Positions 33,817 through 43,590 are shown, counted from the first letter of the stretch. The stretch: DNA of 64,000 bases from Nocardioides caldifontis (GCF_008087345.1 NZ_VHIB01000012.1:62001-126000), one strand, 5' to 3'. The notes: a model not told the origin generated them from the letters alone. Numbers and translations: made by a program.

Positions 33817-36800
33817 GGAGCCTCAGCCCCCTCGGCGTCACGACGAAGCCTGCCGACTCGAGGGCCTGGCGGAGCGGGTCCTGCCGGCCGAGGATGTGGG
33901 CGCCGTCGGCCCGCTCCACGGTCAGCCGGCCGAGGGCACCGCGCCGCACGGCGGCGGCGAGGTCGGTGACCGCCGCGGTGAGGACGTCGACGTCGTCGGA
34001 GAAGGTCAGCAGCGTGCGGCCACCGCGCTCGACGTAGACGACGAGCTCGCCGTCGACGAGCACGACCAGGGCTCCCGCCTTGCGCCCGGGGCGATGGCCC
34101 GCACCTCCCTCGCCGGTCGGATCGGTCGGCCGCTCGGGCCAGGGCAGCGCGGCGCCGTACGGGTTCGCCGGGTCCGTCGCCGCCAGCGTCAGCGGCTGGC
34201 GCTTGGACCCCGCCTCCGCTGCGTCGCCGGAGAGGTCGCGGGAGAACGAGCGGAGCCGGTCGACCGCGCCCGGGGCGCCGAATTGGGCCGCGCCCAGCCC
34301 TGCGACGAAGTAGCCGCGTCGGCACCGGCCCGAGTCCTCGAACGCCGAGAGCACCTTGTAGACGCCGGCGAACCCGCCGGGTACCCGCTCGGAGGCCACC
34401 GCGCCCCGGGTCACGACGCCGTGCCGCTCCAGCAGGGCCTCGGCCGCGGCGTGCGCCCGCCGCGTGGGGTCGGGCTCGAGGTCGGGCAGCACCGACCACC
34501 GTCCCGCTGCCGTCGGCGGACCGCCGCGCGCCGGGAGGGACGGGCGGGAGCCGAGCCGGGCGCGCGGCGGGGGTCGCCTCGTGCGGTGCGCCGCGCGGCC
34601 GCCGGAGACCAGCGTCCGCAGCGGCGCGAGGGTGTCGTTGGTGATCCGGCCGGCCCACACCAGGTCCCACAGCGCCTGCTCGGTCGCCTTGTCGTCGGTG
34701 GAGCCGACCGCGTCGGAGAGCTGGCGGAAGAAGTAGCCACCGCCCGAGGCGAGGGTGGAGAGCACCGCCTCGTGGAGCGGCGTCTCGTCGACCACCCCGT
34801 GGTCCGGCAACGTCAGGTGCGCGGAGTCCGCGAGGTGGAGGGACACCCAGCCGTCGGAGCCCGGCAGCGTGCCGTGGCCCGCCCACACCACCTCCCCGGT
34901 GGCGGTGAGCTCGTCGAGCATCGTCGGCGAGTAGTCGACCACCCGGGCAGCGAGGACCAGCGGCTCGAGGGCGCTCGCCGGCACCGCGCACCCGGCCAGC
35001 TGCTCGACGACGGCGAGGACGCCGTCGACCCCGCGCAACCCGCTGCGCCGCGACCGGGGCTGCCGGGGCCGTCCGCCCTGGCCGTCGAGCGCCGGCTCCT
35101 CGCCGGTCGGAGCGAGGTTCTGCCAGGCGGGGAGAAAGCGGCCCAGCGTCGACGGCTCGACCGGCTCCACCTCCTTGCGGAGCGCGGCCAGGCTGCGCCG
35201 CCGCAGCCGGCGGAGCACCTCGGCGTCGCACCACTCCGAGCCGCTGCCCGCCGGCCGGAACTCGCCCTCGAGCACCCGGCCCTGCGCGGCCAGCCGGACG
35301 AGGGTCTGGTGCGCCACCGCGACCCCCAGGCCGAGCCGCCCCGCGACGTCGGCGGCGGTGAACGGCCCGTGGGTCCGGGCGTGGCGGGCGACGAGGTCGG
35401 CGAGCGGGTCGTCGACCGGCTCGGTGAACGCCTCCGGCGTGCCCGGCGGGACCGGGACGCCCAGCCCGTCTCGGAGCCGGGGGACGTCCTCGACCGCGGC
35501 CCACCGCTCGGTGCCGGCCACCCGCACCTGCACGACACGACGGGCGTCACGGAGCAGCTCGAGCCACCCCGCGGAGTCGGCGCCCTCGGATCGGGCGGCG
35601 ACCTCCTCGGTCGACAGGGGGCCGAGCAGCCGGAGCAGGTCGGCCACCCCCTCGGCGTCGCGTGCCTTGCGGTCGTCGGTGAGCCGCTGCAGCTCCGCCT
35701 CGAGCTCCACCAGCACCTGCGGGTCGAGGAGCTCGCGGAGCTCGGCGCGGCCGAGGAGCTCGGCGAGCAGCCCCTGGTCGAGCGACAGTGCGGCGGCCCG
35801 TCGCTCGGCGAGGGGGTTGTCGCCCTCGTACATGAACGCCGCGACGTAGCCGAAGAGCAGCGAGCGGGCGAACGGCGACGGCTGCTCGGTGGCGACCTCG
35901 GCGACCCTGACCCTGCGGCTGCTGAGGTCCCGCATCAGCCCGACGAGCGCCGGCACGTCGTACACGTCCTGGAGGCACTCGCGGACCGCTTCGAGGACGA
36001 TCGGGAACGACGGGTACTTCGAGGCGACCGACAGCAGCTGCGCCGAGCGCTGCCGCTGCTGCCACAGAGGTGAGCGCCGGCCGGGGTTGCGCCGGGGAAG
36101 CAGCAGCGCGCGGGCCGCGCACTCCCGGAACCGGGAGGCGAACAGTGCCGAGCCGCCGACCTCGGTGGTGACCAGCTCCTCGATCTCGTCGGGCTCGAAG
36201 AGCAGCACCTCCGCCCCCGGAGGCTCCTGGTCGGTCTCCGGGACCCGCAGCACGATGCCGTCGTCGGAAGGCAGCGCCTGGGCGTCGATGCCGTAGCGCT
36301 CGGCGAGGCGGGTGCCGATCGCCAGCGCCCACGGGGCGTGCACCTGGGCACCGAACGGCGAGTGGAGCACCAGCCGCCAGTCGCCGAGCTCGTCGCGGAA
36401 CCGCTCGACCAGCACCGTGCGGTCGGTGGGCAGCAGCCGGGTCGCCTCGCGCTGCTCCTCCAGGAACGCGACGAGGTTCTCCGCCGCCCACTCGTCGAGC
36501 CCGGCGTCGCGGCACCGCAGCACCGCCGCGTCGTGGTCGAGCGCGCCGAGCTCGCGGGTGAACGCACCGATCGCCGCCCCGAGCTCGGCCGGGCGCCCCA
36601 GCTGGTCGCCCTTCCAGAACGGCAGCCGCCCCGGCTGCCCGGGCGCGGGCGAGACCAGGACGCGGTCGTGGGTGATGTCCTCGATCCGCCAGCTGCTGGC
36701 GCCGAGCGCGAAGACGTCGCCGACCCGCGACTCGTAGACCATCTCCTCGTCGAGCTCGCCCACCCGTGAGGCCTTCTCGCCGACGAGGAAGACACCGAAG

Positions 36801-38461
36801 AGCCCGCGGTCGGGGATCGTGCCGCCGCTGGTGACCGCGAGCCGCTGCGCACCCGGTCGTCCGGTGAGCGTGCCGGTCACGCGGTCCCAGACCACCCGGG
36901 GCCGGAGCTCGGCGAACTCGTCGCTGGGGTAGCGGCCGCTGAGCAGGTCGAGGGTCGCGTCGAAGGCGCTGCGCGGCAGGGAGGTGTACGGCGCAGCCCG
37001 GCGCACGACCTCGAAGAGCTCGTCGACCCGCCACTCGTCGACGGCCGTCGCGGCGACCACCTGCTGGGCCAGCACGTCGAGCGGGTTGGCCGGGACCCGC
37101 AACGCCTCGATCGCCCCGACCCGCATCCGCTCCACCGCGACCGCGGTGTGCACGAGGTCGGCACGGTGCTTGGGCAGCAGGACACCGCGGGAGACCTCGC
37201 CCACCTGGTGGCCCGCGCGCCCGACCCGCTGGAGCGCGGAGGCGACGCTCGGCGGCGACTCGATCTGGACGACGAGGTCGACGGCGCCCATGTCGATGCC
37301 GAGCTCCAGGCTGGACGTCGCCACCACGCAGGGGAGCCGGCCGCGCTTGAGGTCGTCCTCGATGATCGCCCGCTGCTCCTTGGAGACCGAGCCGTGGTGG
37401 GCCTTCGCGATCACCGGTGCGGCGCCCTCGGCCCGCCCGGACTGGGCCATGATCTCGGCGGGGCTGCCGCGGCCCGGCTGGTGGTCGGTCGCTGCTTCCT
37501 CCCCGAGCCCGGCGCGCTCGGCGGCGATCTCGTTGAGCCGGGCGGTGAGCCGCTCGGCGAGGCGGCGAGAGTTGGCGAAGACGATCGTGGAGCGGTGCTG
37601 CTCCACCAGGTCGACGACCCGCTCCTCGACGTAGGGCCAGATCGAGGCGCGCCGCTCCTCGCCGGCCGCGGAGCCCTCGAGCTCGAGGCCCCCGGTGGAG
37701 CCGAGCTCGCCCATGTCCTCGACCGGGACGACGACCTGGAGGTCCCACTCCTTCTGCGACGCAGGGGCAACGACCTCGACGGGGTGGGAGCCGCCGAGGA
37801 ACCGCGCGACTTCCTCGATGGGGCGCACGGTGGCGGAGAGCCCGATCCGCTGCGCCGGCTCGTCGAGCAGCACGTCGAGCCGCTCCAGGGTCAACGCGAG
37901 GTGGGCGCCCCGCTTGGTGCCGGCGACCGCGTGGACCTCGTCGACGATCACCGTCTCGACGCCGCGCAGCGACTCGCGCGCCTGTGAGGTGAGCATGAGG
38001 AAGAGCGACTCGGGGGTCGTGATCAGGATGTCCGGCGGGCTGGTGGACAGGGCCCGGCGCTCGTTGGCCGGGGTGTCACCCGAACGCACCCCGACGGTGA
38101 TGTCGGGCTCGGGCAGCCCGAGCCGCGCCGCGGTGTGCCGGATCCCGGTCAGGGGAGCCCGGAGGTTGCGCTCGACGTCGACGGCCAGGGCCTTGAGCGG
38201 CGAGACGTAGAGGACCCGGCACCGCCGGCGCTTGTCCTCCGGGAGCGGCGTGGTGGCGAGCCGGTCGAGCGACCACAGGAACGCGCTGAGAGTCTTGCCG
38301 GAGCCGGTCGGCGCGACCACCAGCGCGTTGCGGCCACCGCTGATCGCGGTCCATGCCCCGACCTGCGCGGGGGTGGGCTCGGCGAAGGCGGTCTCGAACC
38401 ACGTGCGGCTGGCCTCGCCGAACCCGCTCCACAGGCGCCCCTCCGGGCGTGCGTCGTCCAC
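33809..38461 (-). CDS. lhr: Large ATP-dependent helicase Lhr
   Basis: A 1550-residue superfamily 2 helicase, full length for the bacterial Lhr family (about 1500). Order: RecA-like domain 1 with APTGSGKT (residues 50-57) and the DEVH box in VETVIVDEVHAV; RecA-like domain 2 with LELGIDMGAVDLVVQIESPP and ALQRVGRAGHQ; a winged helix; then the ~600-residue Lhr C-terminal region. Mycobacterial Lhr is a 3'-5' translocase induced by DNA damage. GTG 38461 starts it. The overlapping Nei gene supports a base-repair role. Confidence 0.95.
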   Translation of the reverse strand: MDDARPEGRLWSGFGEASRTWFETAFAEPTPAQVGAWTAISGGRNALVVAPTGSGKTLSAFLWSLDRLATTPLPEDKRRRCRVLYVSPLKALAVDVERNLRAPLTGIRHTAARLGLPEPDITVGVRSGDTPANERRALSTSPPDILITTPESLFLMLTSQARESLRGVETVIVDEVHAVAGTKRGAHLALTLERLDVLLDEPAQRIGLSATVRPIEEVARFLGGSHPVEVVAPASQKEWDLQVVVPVEDMGELGSTGGLELEGSAAGEERRASIWPYVEERVVDLVEQHRSTIVFANSRRLAERLTARLNEIAAERAGLGEEAATDHQPGRGSPAEIMAQSGRAEGAAPVIAKAHHGSVSKEQRAIIEDDLKRGRLPCVVATSSLELGIDMGAVDLVVQIESPPSVASALQRVGRAGHQVGEVSRGVLLPKHRADLVHTAVAVERMRVGAIEALRVPANPLDVLAQQVVAATAVDEWRVDELFEVVRRAAPYTSLPRSAFDATLDLLSGRYPSDEFAELRPRVVWDRVTGTLTGRPGAQRLAVTSGGTIPDRGLFGVFLVGEKASRVGELDEEMVYESRVGDVFALGASSWRIEDITHDRVLVSPAPGQPGRLPFWKGDQLGRPAELGAAIGAFTRELGALDHDAAVLRCRDAGLDEWAAENLVAFLEEQREATRLLPTDRTVLVERFRDELGDWRLVLHSPFGAQVHAPWALAIGTRLAERYGIDAQALPSDDGIVLRVPETDQEPPGAEVLLFEPDEIEELVTTEVGGSALFASRFRECAARALLLPRRNPGRRSPLWQQRQRSAQLLSVASKYPSFPIVLEAVRECLQDVYDVPALVGLMRDLSSRRVRVAEVATEQPSPFARSLLFGYVAAFMYEGDNPLAERRAAALSLDQGLLAELLGRAELRELLDPQVLVELEAELQRLTDDRKARDAEGVADLLRLLGPLSTEEVAARSEGADSAGWLELLRDARRVVQVRVAGTERWAAVEDVPRLRDGLGVPVPPGTPEAFTEPVDDPLADLVARHARTHGPFTAADVAGRLGLGVAVAHQTLVRLAAQGRVLEGEFRPAGSGSEWCDAEVLRRLRRRSLAALRKEVEPVEPSTLGRFLPAWQNLAPTGEEPALDGQGGRPRQPRSRRSGLRGVDGVLAVVEQLAGCAVPASALEPLVLAARVVDYSPTMLDELTATGEVVWAGHGTLPGSDGWVSLHLADSAHLTLPDHGVVDETPLHEAVLSTLASGGGYFFRQLSDAVGSTDDKATEQALWDLVWAGRITNDTLAPLRTLVSGGRAAHRTRRPPPRARLGSRPSLPARGGPPTAAGRWSVLPDLEPDPTRRAHAAAEALLERHGVVTRGAVASERVPGGFAGVYKVLSAFEDSGRCRRGYFVAGLGAAQFGAPGAVDRLRSFSRDLSGDAAEAGSKRQPLTLAATDPANPYGAALPWPERPTDPTGEGGAGHRPGRKAGALVVLVDGELVVYVERGGRTLLTFSDDVDVLTAAVTDLAAAVRRGALGRLTVERADGAHILGRQDPLRQALESAGFVVTPRGLRLRA

Positions 38462-38520
38462 CCGTTCATCCTGTCCTACGGCACCGACAGTTCAACGAGC
38501 TCGGATCCACCGGGAACGTG

Positions 38521-38548
38521 GGGGTCAGGTGCCGGGGGTCAGGTGCCG
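38521..38548 (+). repeat. 14-bp perfect tandem repeat in a divergent promoter region
   Basis: GGGGTCAGGTGCCG occurs twice head to tail in the 133-base gap between lhr and the ABC ATPase gene. It could be a tandem operator or a simple duplication; no transposase is nearby. Confidence 0.55.
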
Positions 38549-38594
38549 GTGGTCGTCACGGAAACCGCGATGAGTCCTGTCGGTCCTCCGCGTT

Positions 38595-39578
38595 ATGTTC
38601 GGCAGCGTGTCAGCCCCCTCCTCGGAACGAGCTCCCGACGTCGACGCCCAGGCCCCGCCGACGATGGTGGTCGCCCGCGGGCTGCGGAAGAGCTTCGGCT
38701 CCTTCGAGGCGGTGCGCGGCATCGACGTGGAGGTGCGGCGGGGGGAGGCCTTCGGCTTCCTCGGGCCGAACGGCGCCGGCAAGTCCTCGACGATGCGGAT
38801 GGTCGCGGCGGTCTCGCCGCCGTCCGGCGGCGAGCTCCGGGTCCTCGATCTCGACCCCGCGCAGCACGGCTCGGCGATCCGCGGCCGGCTCGGGGTCTGC
38901 CCGCAGGAGGACACCCTCGACACCGAGCTGACCGTGCGGGAGAACCTCCTCATCTACGGCCGCTACTTCGGGATCCCGCGCCGCGAGGTCGCCCGGCGTG
39001 CCGACGAGCTCCTCGGCTTCTTCCAGCTGGGCGAGAAGCGGGACGCCAAGGTCGAGGACCTCTCCGGCGGCATGAAGCGCCGGCTGACGATCGCCCGGTC
39101 GCTCATCAACGACCCCGAGCTGCTGCTCCTCGACGAGCCGACGACGGGGCTCGACCCGCAGGCACGCCACCTGCTGTGGGACAAGCTGTTCCGGCTCAAG
39201 CAGCAGGGGGTGACGCTGGTCCTCACCACCCACTACATGGACGAGGCCGAGCAGCTCTGCGACCGGCTCGTGGTGATGGACGGCGGCCTCATCGTGGCCG
39301 AGGGGTCGCCCTTGCAGCTGATCCGTGAGCACGCCACCCGCGAGGTCGCCGAGCTCCGCTTCCCGGTGGGGGAGCACACCGCGCTCGCCGACCGCGTCGC
39401 CGACCTGGCCGAGCGGGTGGAGGTGCTGCCCGACCGGCTGCTGCTCTACACCCACGACGGCGAGGAGGCGCTGGCGCGGGTCCACGAGCGCGGCCTCGCC
39501 CCGGTCGCGGTGCTCTCCCGACGGGCCACGCTGGAGGACGTGTTCCTGCGGCTGACCGGCCGGACGCTGGTGGACTGA
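38595..39578 (+). CDS. ABC transporter ATP-binding protein (NodI/DrrA-like)
   Basis: ATPase of an ABC-2 exporter, 327 residues. Walker A GPNGAGKSS, signature LSGGMKRRL, Walker B LLLLDEPTTGLDPQ and the H-loop TTHYMDEAEQL are all intact. The C-terminal ~100 residues form the regulatory extension typical of DrrA/NodI-type drug or lipid-polysaccharide exporters. The permease gene starts at the base after its last codon overlap (TGATG), followed directly by a second permease. The substrate is unknown. ATG 38595 has no clear ribosome binding site; GTG 38607 is an alternative. Confidence 0.92.
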   Translation: MFGSVSAPSSERAPDVDAQAPPTMVVARGLRKSFGSFEAVRGIDVEVRRGEAFGFLGPNGAGKSSTMRMVAAVSPPSGGELRVLDLDPAQHGSAIRGRLGVCPQEDTLDTELTVRENLLIYGRYFGIPRREVARRADELLGFFQLGEKRDAKVEDLSGGMKRRLTIARSLINDPELLLLDEPTTGLDPQARHLLWDKLFRLKQQGVTLVLTTHYMDEAEQLCDRLVVMDGGLIVAEGSPLQLIREHATREVAELRFPVGEHTALADRVADLAERVEVLPDRLLLYTHDGEEALARVHERGLAPVAVLSRRATLEDVFLRLTGRTLVD

Positions 39579-40426
39579 TGAGCGACCCGACGGAACGCGT
39601 CGCGGGACGAGCCCCGCTCGACACCGCGACGCCCGAGGTCGTGGAGCCCGGCGTCGCGGCCATGCTCGGGCGCCAGCTCGACTACTGGTGGACCGTCTTC
39701 CGCCGCACCTGGAAGGGCTCGGTCGTCAGCTACTTTCTCCAGCCGTGGCTTTACATCGCGGCGATGGGGCTCCTCCTCGGCGGCTACATCGACGACGCGT
39801 CCTCCGGGGTGGGCGGGGCGCCGACGTACCTCGACTTCATCGCGCCCGGGCTGCTCGCCGCGACCGCCATGCAGGTCGCGACCGGCGAGGTGATGTGGCC
39901 GGTGATGGGCGCGCTCAAGTGGGACAAGACCTACTACGGGATGATCGCCACGCCGCTGCGCGTCGTCGACATCGTCGCCGGCCACCTGGCGTTCGCGATG
40001 TTCCGGGTCGCCTCGGCCGCGGTGGTGTTCGTCCTGGCGCTGGCGGTGATCGGCATCTTCTCCTCGCCGCTCGGCCTGCTCGCGTCGCTGGGCAGCGCCC
40101 TCCTGGTCGGGCTCGCCTTCGCCACACCGGTCTACGCGTTCAGCGCAGGGGCCCGCAGCGAGCAGGGGTTCGCGCTGATCTACCGGCTCGGCGTGATGCC
40201 GATGTTCCTGTTCTCGGGTGCGTTCTTCCCGGTGTCGAACCTCTCCGAGCCGCTGGAGTGGATGGCCCGGCTGACCCCGCTGTGGCACGGCGTCGAGCTG
40301 TGCCGGATGGGCTCGCTCGAGACCTGGGACAGCACCGCGGTCGTCCACGTCACCTACCTCCTCGTGCTCGCGGCGCTCGGCTGCTGGTTCGCAGTCCGCC
40401 GGCTCCGCTCCAGGTTGGTGGTCTGA
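39578..40426 (+). CDS. ABC-2 type transporter permease
   Basis: A 282-residue membrane protein with six predicted helices and the ABC-2 signature region (GVMPMFLFSGAFFPVSNLSE near residue 205). The N-terminus contains the amphipathic block RQLDYWWTVFRRTWKGSVV. It overlaps the ATPase stop by one base and is followed without a gap by a second permease, so the exporter is probably a heterodimer. It resembles NodJ-type lipooligosaccharide exporters; the cargo is not identifiable. Confidence 0.9.
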   Translation: MSDPTERVAGRAPLDTATPEVVEPGVAAMLGRQLDYWWTVFRRTWKGSVVSYFLQPWLYIAAMGLLLGGYIDDASSGVGGAPTYLDFIAPGLLAATAMQVATGEVMWPVMGALKWDKTYYGMIATPLRVVDIVAGHLAFAMFRVASAAVVFVLALAVIGIFSSPLGLLASLGSALLVGLAFATPVYAFSAGARSEQGFALIYRLGVMPMFLFSGAFFPVSNLSEPLEWMARLTPLWHGVELCRMGSLETWDSTAVVHVTYLLVLAALGCWFAVRRLRSRLVV

Positions 40427-41239
40427 GTGGCGGTCAGCGGCACCACCCTCGCGCGCAGCGGTGCGGCGGCCGAACGGCGCCACGGCGGCCCGCCGGCCCT
40501 GCTGCACCGCAACTTCACGGTGTTCAAGCGCGGTTGGGTCTTCTTCCTCACCGGCTTCCTGGAGCCGGTGCTCTACCTGTTCTCGATCGGTGTGGGCGTC
40601 GGCGCCCTCGTCGGGGGGTTCACGCTGCACGGACAAGAAGTCGACTACACCGACTTCGTCGCTCCCGCGATGCTCGCCACCGCCGCGATGAACGGCGCGG
40701 TCATGGACTCCACCTACAACGTCTTCTTCAAGCTCCGCTTCCAGAAGACGTACGACGCGGTGCTCGCCACCCCGATGGGGCCGCGCGACGTGGCGGCGGG
40801 AGAGGTCGGCTGGGCGGTCCTGCGCGGCGGCGTCTACTCCGCGGGGTTCCTGCTGGTGATGCTCGCGATGGGGCTGGTCAGCTCGTGGTGGGGGCTGCTC
40901 GCGCTCCCCGCCGCGGTGCTGGTCGGGTTCGCGTTCGCCGGTGCCGGGATGGCGCTGACGACGTTCATGAAGTCCTGGCAGCACTTCGAGTACATCCAGC
41001 TCGCGCTCATCCCGATGTTCCTGTTCTCCGCGACCTTCTTCCCGGTCACGACGTACGACGGTGCGCTGCGGTGGGTCGTCGAGGCGACGCCGTTGTACCG
41101 CGGGGTGGTGCTGGTGCGGGAGCTCTGCACCGGGCTCGTCACGGTCGAGTCGGCGGTCTCGGTGGTCTACCTGCTGCTGATGGGTGCGGCGGGCACGATG
41201 CTCGCGGCGCGGCGGTTGGGCAGGTTGCTGCTCACGTGA
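40427..41239 (+). CDS. ABC-2 type transporter permease, second subunit
   Basis: A 270-residue homologue of the preceding permease, with the same layout: HRNFTVFKRGWVFFLTGFLE at the N-terminus, six helices and LIPMFLFSATFFPVTTYDGA. GTG 40427 begins immediately after the previous stop, so translation is coupled. The pair of related but distinct permeases suggests an old duplication. Confidence 0.9.
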   Translation: MAVSGTTLARSGAAAERRHGGPPALLHRNFTVFKRGWVFFLTGFLEPVLYLFSIGVGVGALVGGFTLHGQEVDYTDFVAPAMLATAAMNGAVMDSTYNVFFKLRFQKTYDAVLATPMGPRDVAAGEVGWAVLRGGVYSAGFLLVMLAMGLVSSWWGLLALPAAVLVGFAFAGAGMALTTFMKSWQHFEYIQLALIPMFLFSATFFPVTTYDGALRWVVEATPLYRGVVLVRELCTGLVTVESAVSVVYLLLMGAAGTMLAARRLGRLLLT

Positions 41240-41288
41240 ACCGACGACGGACAGGCGCGACGACGCGAGAGGAGGGGAGCAGGCAGCG

Positions 41289-41483
41289 GTGAGGCACACG
41301 GAGTTCTGGGCCCGGATGGAGGCCGCGCTCGGGAAGGGGTACGCCCCGGTCTGGGCGCGCCAGCACGTGCTCGGCGAGCTGGAGGGGCGGACGGTCGACG
41401 AGGCGCTGGCGCAGGGCGAGCAGCCCAAGCGCATCTGGCGGGCCGTCGCGGAGGCGCTGTCCCTGCCGGAGTCGCAGCGGTGA
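41289..41483 (+). CDS. DUF3046 family small protein
   Basis: A 64-residue protein matching DUF3046 over its whole length (RHTEFWARMEAALGKGYAPV, GRTVDEALAQGEQPKRIWRA). This family is restricted to actinobacteria and regularly sits just upstream of recA. GTG 41289 is supported by GAGGGGAGC upstream and by the family length. Its stop overlaps the MFS gene start by four bases. No function has been demonstrated. Confidence 0.88.
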   Translation: MRHTEFWARMEAALGKGYAPVWARQHVLGELEGRTVDEALAQGEQPKRIWRAVAEALSLPESQR

Positions 41484-42763
41484 GCACGGCGGCGGAGGGA
41501 TCCGTCCGCGGCCCGGAGGTCAGGGCGGCGCAGCGGCACACCGTCGGCGTGCTCGTGGCGTCGCAGGCGCTCGGCGGGCTCGGCCTGACCATCGGCATCG
41601 CGGTCGCCGCCGTCCTCGCCGAGGAGGTCTCCGGCAGCGAGGCGCTCGCCGGGCTCGTGCAGACCGCGCAGGTGCTCGGCGCGGCGGTCGCGGCGCTGCT
41701 GCTCGCCCGGGTGATGGGGTCCCGGGGCCGGCGGCCGGGGCTGGCGCTCGGCTACGTGCTCGGGGCCGCCGGCGCTGCGGTCCTGGTGCTCGGTGGTGCC
41801 GTGGAGTCGTTCTGGCTGCTGCTGGTCGGTGCGGTGCTGCTGGGCGCGGTGACCGCGACGAACCTGCAGTCCCGCTACGCCGCGGCCGACCTCGCGACCC
41901 CCGAGACCCGGGCGCGCGACCTCTCGGTCGTGGTCTGGGCGACCACGGTCGGCGCGGTGCTCGGCCCGAACCTCGTCGGCCCGGCGGGCCGGCTCGCGGA
42001 CCGTTTGGGGCTGCCCGAGCTCACCGGCCCCTTCCTGGTCTCGGTCGTGGTCGTCCTGGTCGCCGCCCTGGTCCTCGCGCTGCTGCTCCGCCCCGACCCG
42101 CTGCTGCTGGCGCGCGAGGTGGCGGCCGCCGGCCAGCCGGCTGCTCCTCCGCCGCCGCGAGCCCGTGGCGTGGTGCTGCTGCGCTCGCACCCCGGCATCA
42201 GCGGCTCGGTGCTGGCGATGTCGGCCGCACACGCGGTGATGGTCGCGGTGATGGTGATGACGCCCCTGCACATGCACCACGGCGGCGCGGAGCTCGAGGT
42301 GATCGGGCTGGTCGTCAGCATCCACGTCCTCGGGATGTACTTCTTCTCCCCGCTGGTCGGGCTCCTCGCCGACCGGGCCGGCCGGGCCGTCGTGCTCGTC
42401 GTCGGCGCCGGGGTCCTGTGGGTGTCGCTGGCGGTCAGCGGCTCGTCGCCGGCCGGTGCCTCGACCCAGATCGGGGTGGGGCTCTTCCTCCTCGGGCTCG
42501 GCTGGTCGTTCTGCACCGTCGCCGCCGCCGCCCTGCTCACCGAGTCCGCGCCCCTCGAGGTCCGCACCGACGCCCAGGGCGCGGCCGACCTGGTGATGAA
42601 CGTCGCCGCCGCGGCGGCCGGGCTCCTCGGCGGGCTGGTCGTCGAGTGGTGGGGGTTCGTCGCGCTCAACGGGTTCGCCGCCGTGCTGGTCGCCGGCGTG
42701 GTGCTCGCCGCCGTCGTGGCTCGCCGGGAGCCCACCGCGGGAGCCCCTAGCGTGTCCGCATGA
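41480..42763 (+). CDS. Major facilitator superfamily transporter
   Basis: A 427-residue permease with twelve predicted helices in two halves joined by a Pro/Arg-rich loop (AAGQPAAPPPPRARG). The loop 2-3 region reads ARVMGSRGRRPGLALGYVLG, the usual MFS position, and the second half repeats it as GLLADRAGRAVVLVVGAG. No substrate-specific motif is seen; drug efflux is a common role for such single proteins. It overlaps both neighbours by four bases, placing it in one operon from DUF3046 to the MTA phosphorylase. Confidence 0.88.
   Translation: MSTAAEGSVRGPEVRAAQRHTVGVLVASQALGGLGLTIGIAVAAVLAEEVSGSEALAGLVQTAQVLGAAVAALLLARVMGSRGRRPGLALGYVLGAAGAAVLVLGGAVESFWLLLVGAVLLGAVTATNLQSRYAAADLATPETRARDLSVVVWATTVGAVLGPNLVGPAGRLADRLGLPELTGPFLVSVVVVLVAALVLALLLRPDPLLLAREVAAAGQPAAPPPPRARGVVLLRSHPGISGSVLAMSAAHAVMVAVMVMTPLHMHHGGAELEVIGLVVSIHVLGMYFFSPLVGLLADRAGRAVVLVVGAGVLWVSLAVSGSSPAGASTQIGVGLFLLGLGWSFCTVAAAALLTESAPLEVRTDAQGAADLVMNVAAAAAGLLGGLVVEWWGFVALNGFAAVLVAGVVLAAVVARREPTAGAPSVSA
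42748..42753 (+). promoter_or_regulatory. Predicted -10 box (TAGCGT) of an internal leaderless promoter
   Basis: TAGCGT, then GTCCGC, then ATG 42760 of the MTA phosphorylase gene. It lies inside the end of the MFS gene, so this would be an internal promoter of the operon. Confidence 0.45.
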
Positions 42764-43554
42764 CCACCCTCGGCGTGATCGGCGGCAGCGGCTTCTACAC
42801 CTTCCTCGACGACGTCGAGGAGCTCGCCGTCGAGACCCCCTACGGACGGCCCTCCGCGCCGGTCGTGGTCGGCGCCGTCGGGGACCGCCGGGTGGCCTTC
42901 CTGCCGCGCCACGGGCCCGGCCACGCCTACCCTCCGCACCTGATCAACTACCGGGCCAACCTCTGGGCGCTCGGCGCCGTCGGGGTGCGCCAGGTCGTGG
43001 CGCCGTGCGCGGTCGGCGGGCTGAGGTCCGAGCTCGGCCCGGGGACGCTGGTCGTGCCGGACCAGCTCGTCGACCGGACCTCGGGGCGGGTGCAGAGCTA
43101 CGTCGAGCGCGGAGCCGTGCACGCCACCTTCGCCGACCCCTACTGCCCCCGGCTCCGCGAGACGCTGCTGCGTTCCTCGGGAGCGGTGGACGGCGGCACG
43201 ATGGTGGTCGTCGAGGGGCCGCGGTTCTCCACCCGCGCCGAGTCCCGGTGGTACGCCGCCCAGGGCTGGGACCTCGTCAACATGACCGGCCACCCCGAGG
43301 CCGTCCTCGCCCGGGAGCTCGGGATCTGCTACGCCACGCTGGCGCTGGTGACCGACCTCGACGCGGGGGTGGACGCGACCGAGTCGGTGGACCAGCAGAC
43401 GGTGTTCGCGCTCTTCGAGAAGAACCTCGAGCGGCTCAAAGCGATCCTCGTCGACGTGGTGGCGACCGCCGACGAGCCAGGCGGCTGCGGCTGCCACGAC
43501 TGGCAGCAGGGGCTGGCCCTGCCGTTCCTGCCGCCACCGGTGGCGTCACCGTGA
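42760..43554 (+). CDS. S-methyl-5'-thioadenosine phosphorylase (PNP family 2)
   Basis: Cleaves methylthioadenosine with phosphate to adenine and 5-methylthioribose-1-phosphate in methionine salvage. The 264-residue protein has GVIGGSGFY (phosphate site, residues 5-13), LPRHGPGHAYPPHLINYRAN, the phosphate-binding PRFSTRAESRWY and the base-site MTGHPEAVLARELGICYATL. Some PNP-family-2 enzymes use inosine or guanosine instead, so nucleoside choice is less certain than family. A strong hairpin follows the stop. Confidence 0.9.
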   Translation: MTTLGVIGGSGFYTFLDDVEELAVETPYGRPSAPVVVGAVGDRRVAFLPRHGPGHAYPPHLINYRANLWALGAVGVRQVVAPCAVGGLRSELGPGTLVVPDQLVDRTSGRVQSYVERGAVHATFADPYCPRLRETLLRSSGAVDGGTMVVVEGPRFSTRAESRWYAAQGWDLVNMTGHPEAVLARELGICYATLALVTDLDAGVDATESVDQQTVFALFEKNLERLKAILVDVVATADEPGGCGCHDWQQGLALPFLPPPVASP

Positions 43555-43590
43555 GAGTGCCCCTGACCGGCTGGGTCACCCGGCCGGATG

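Noticed and set aside
33761-36073. A 770-codon open frame on the plus strand opposite lhr
   Set aside because: High GC removes stops from antisense frames. Its translation is Arg/Gly/Pro-rich with no motif, while the minus strand encodes an intact helicase. Similar long shadows (for example 39446-42325 and 8774-10864) were dropped for the same reason.
38521-38548. Tandem GGGGTCAGGTGCCG as a transposase-linked REP element
   Set aside because: No RAYT transposase is nearby and the unit lacks a clear palindromic structure.
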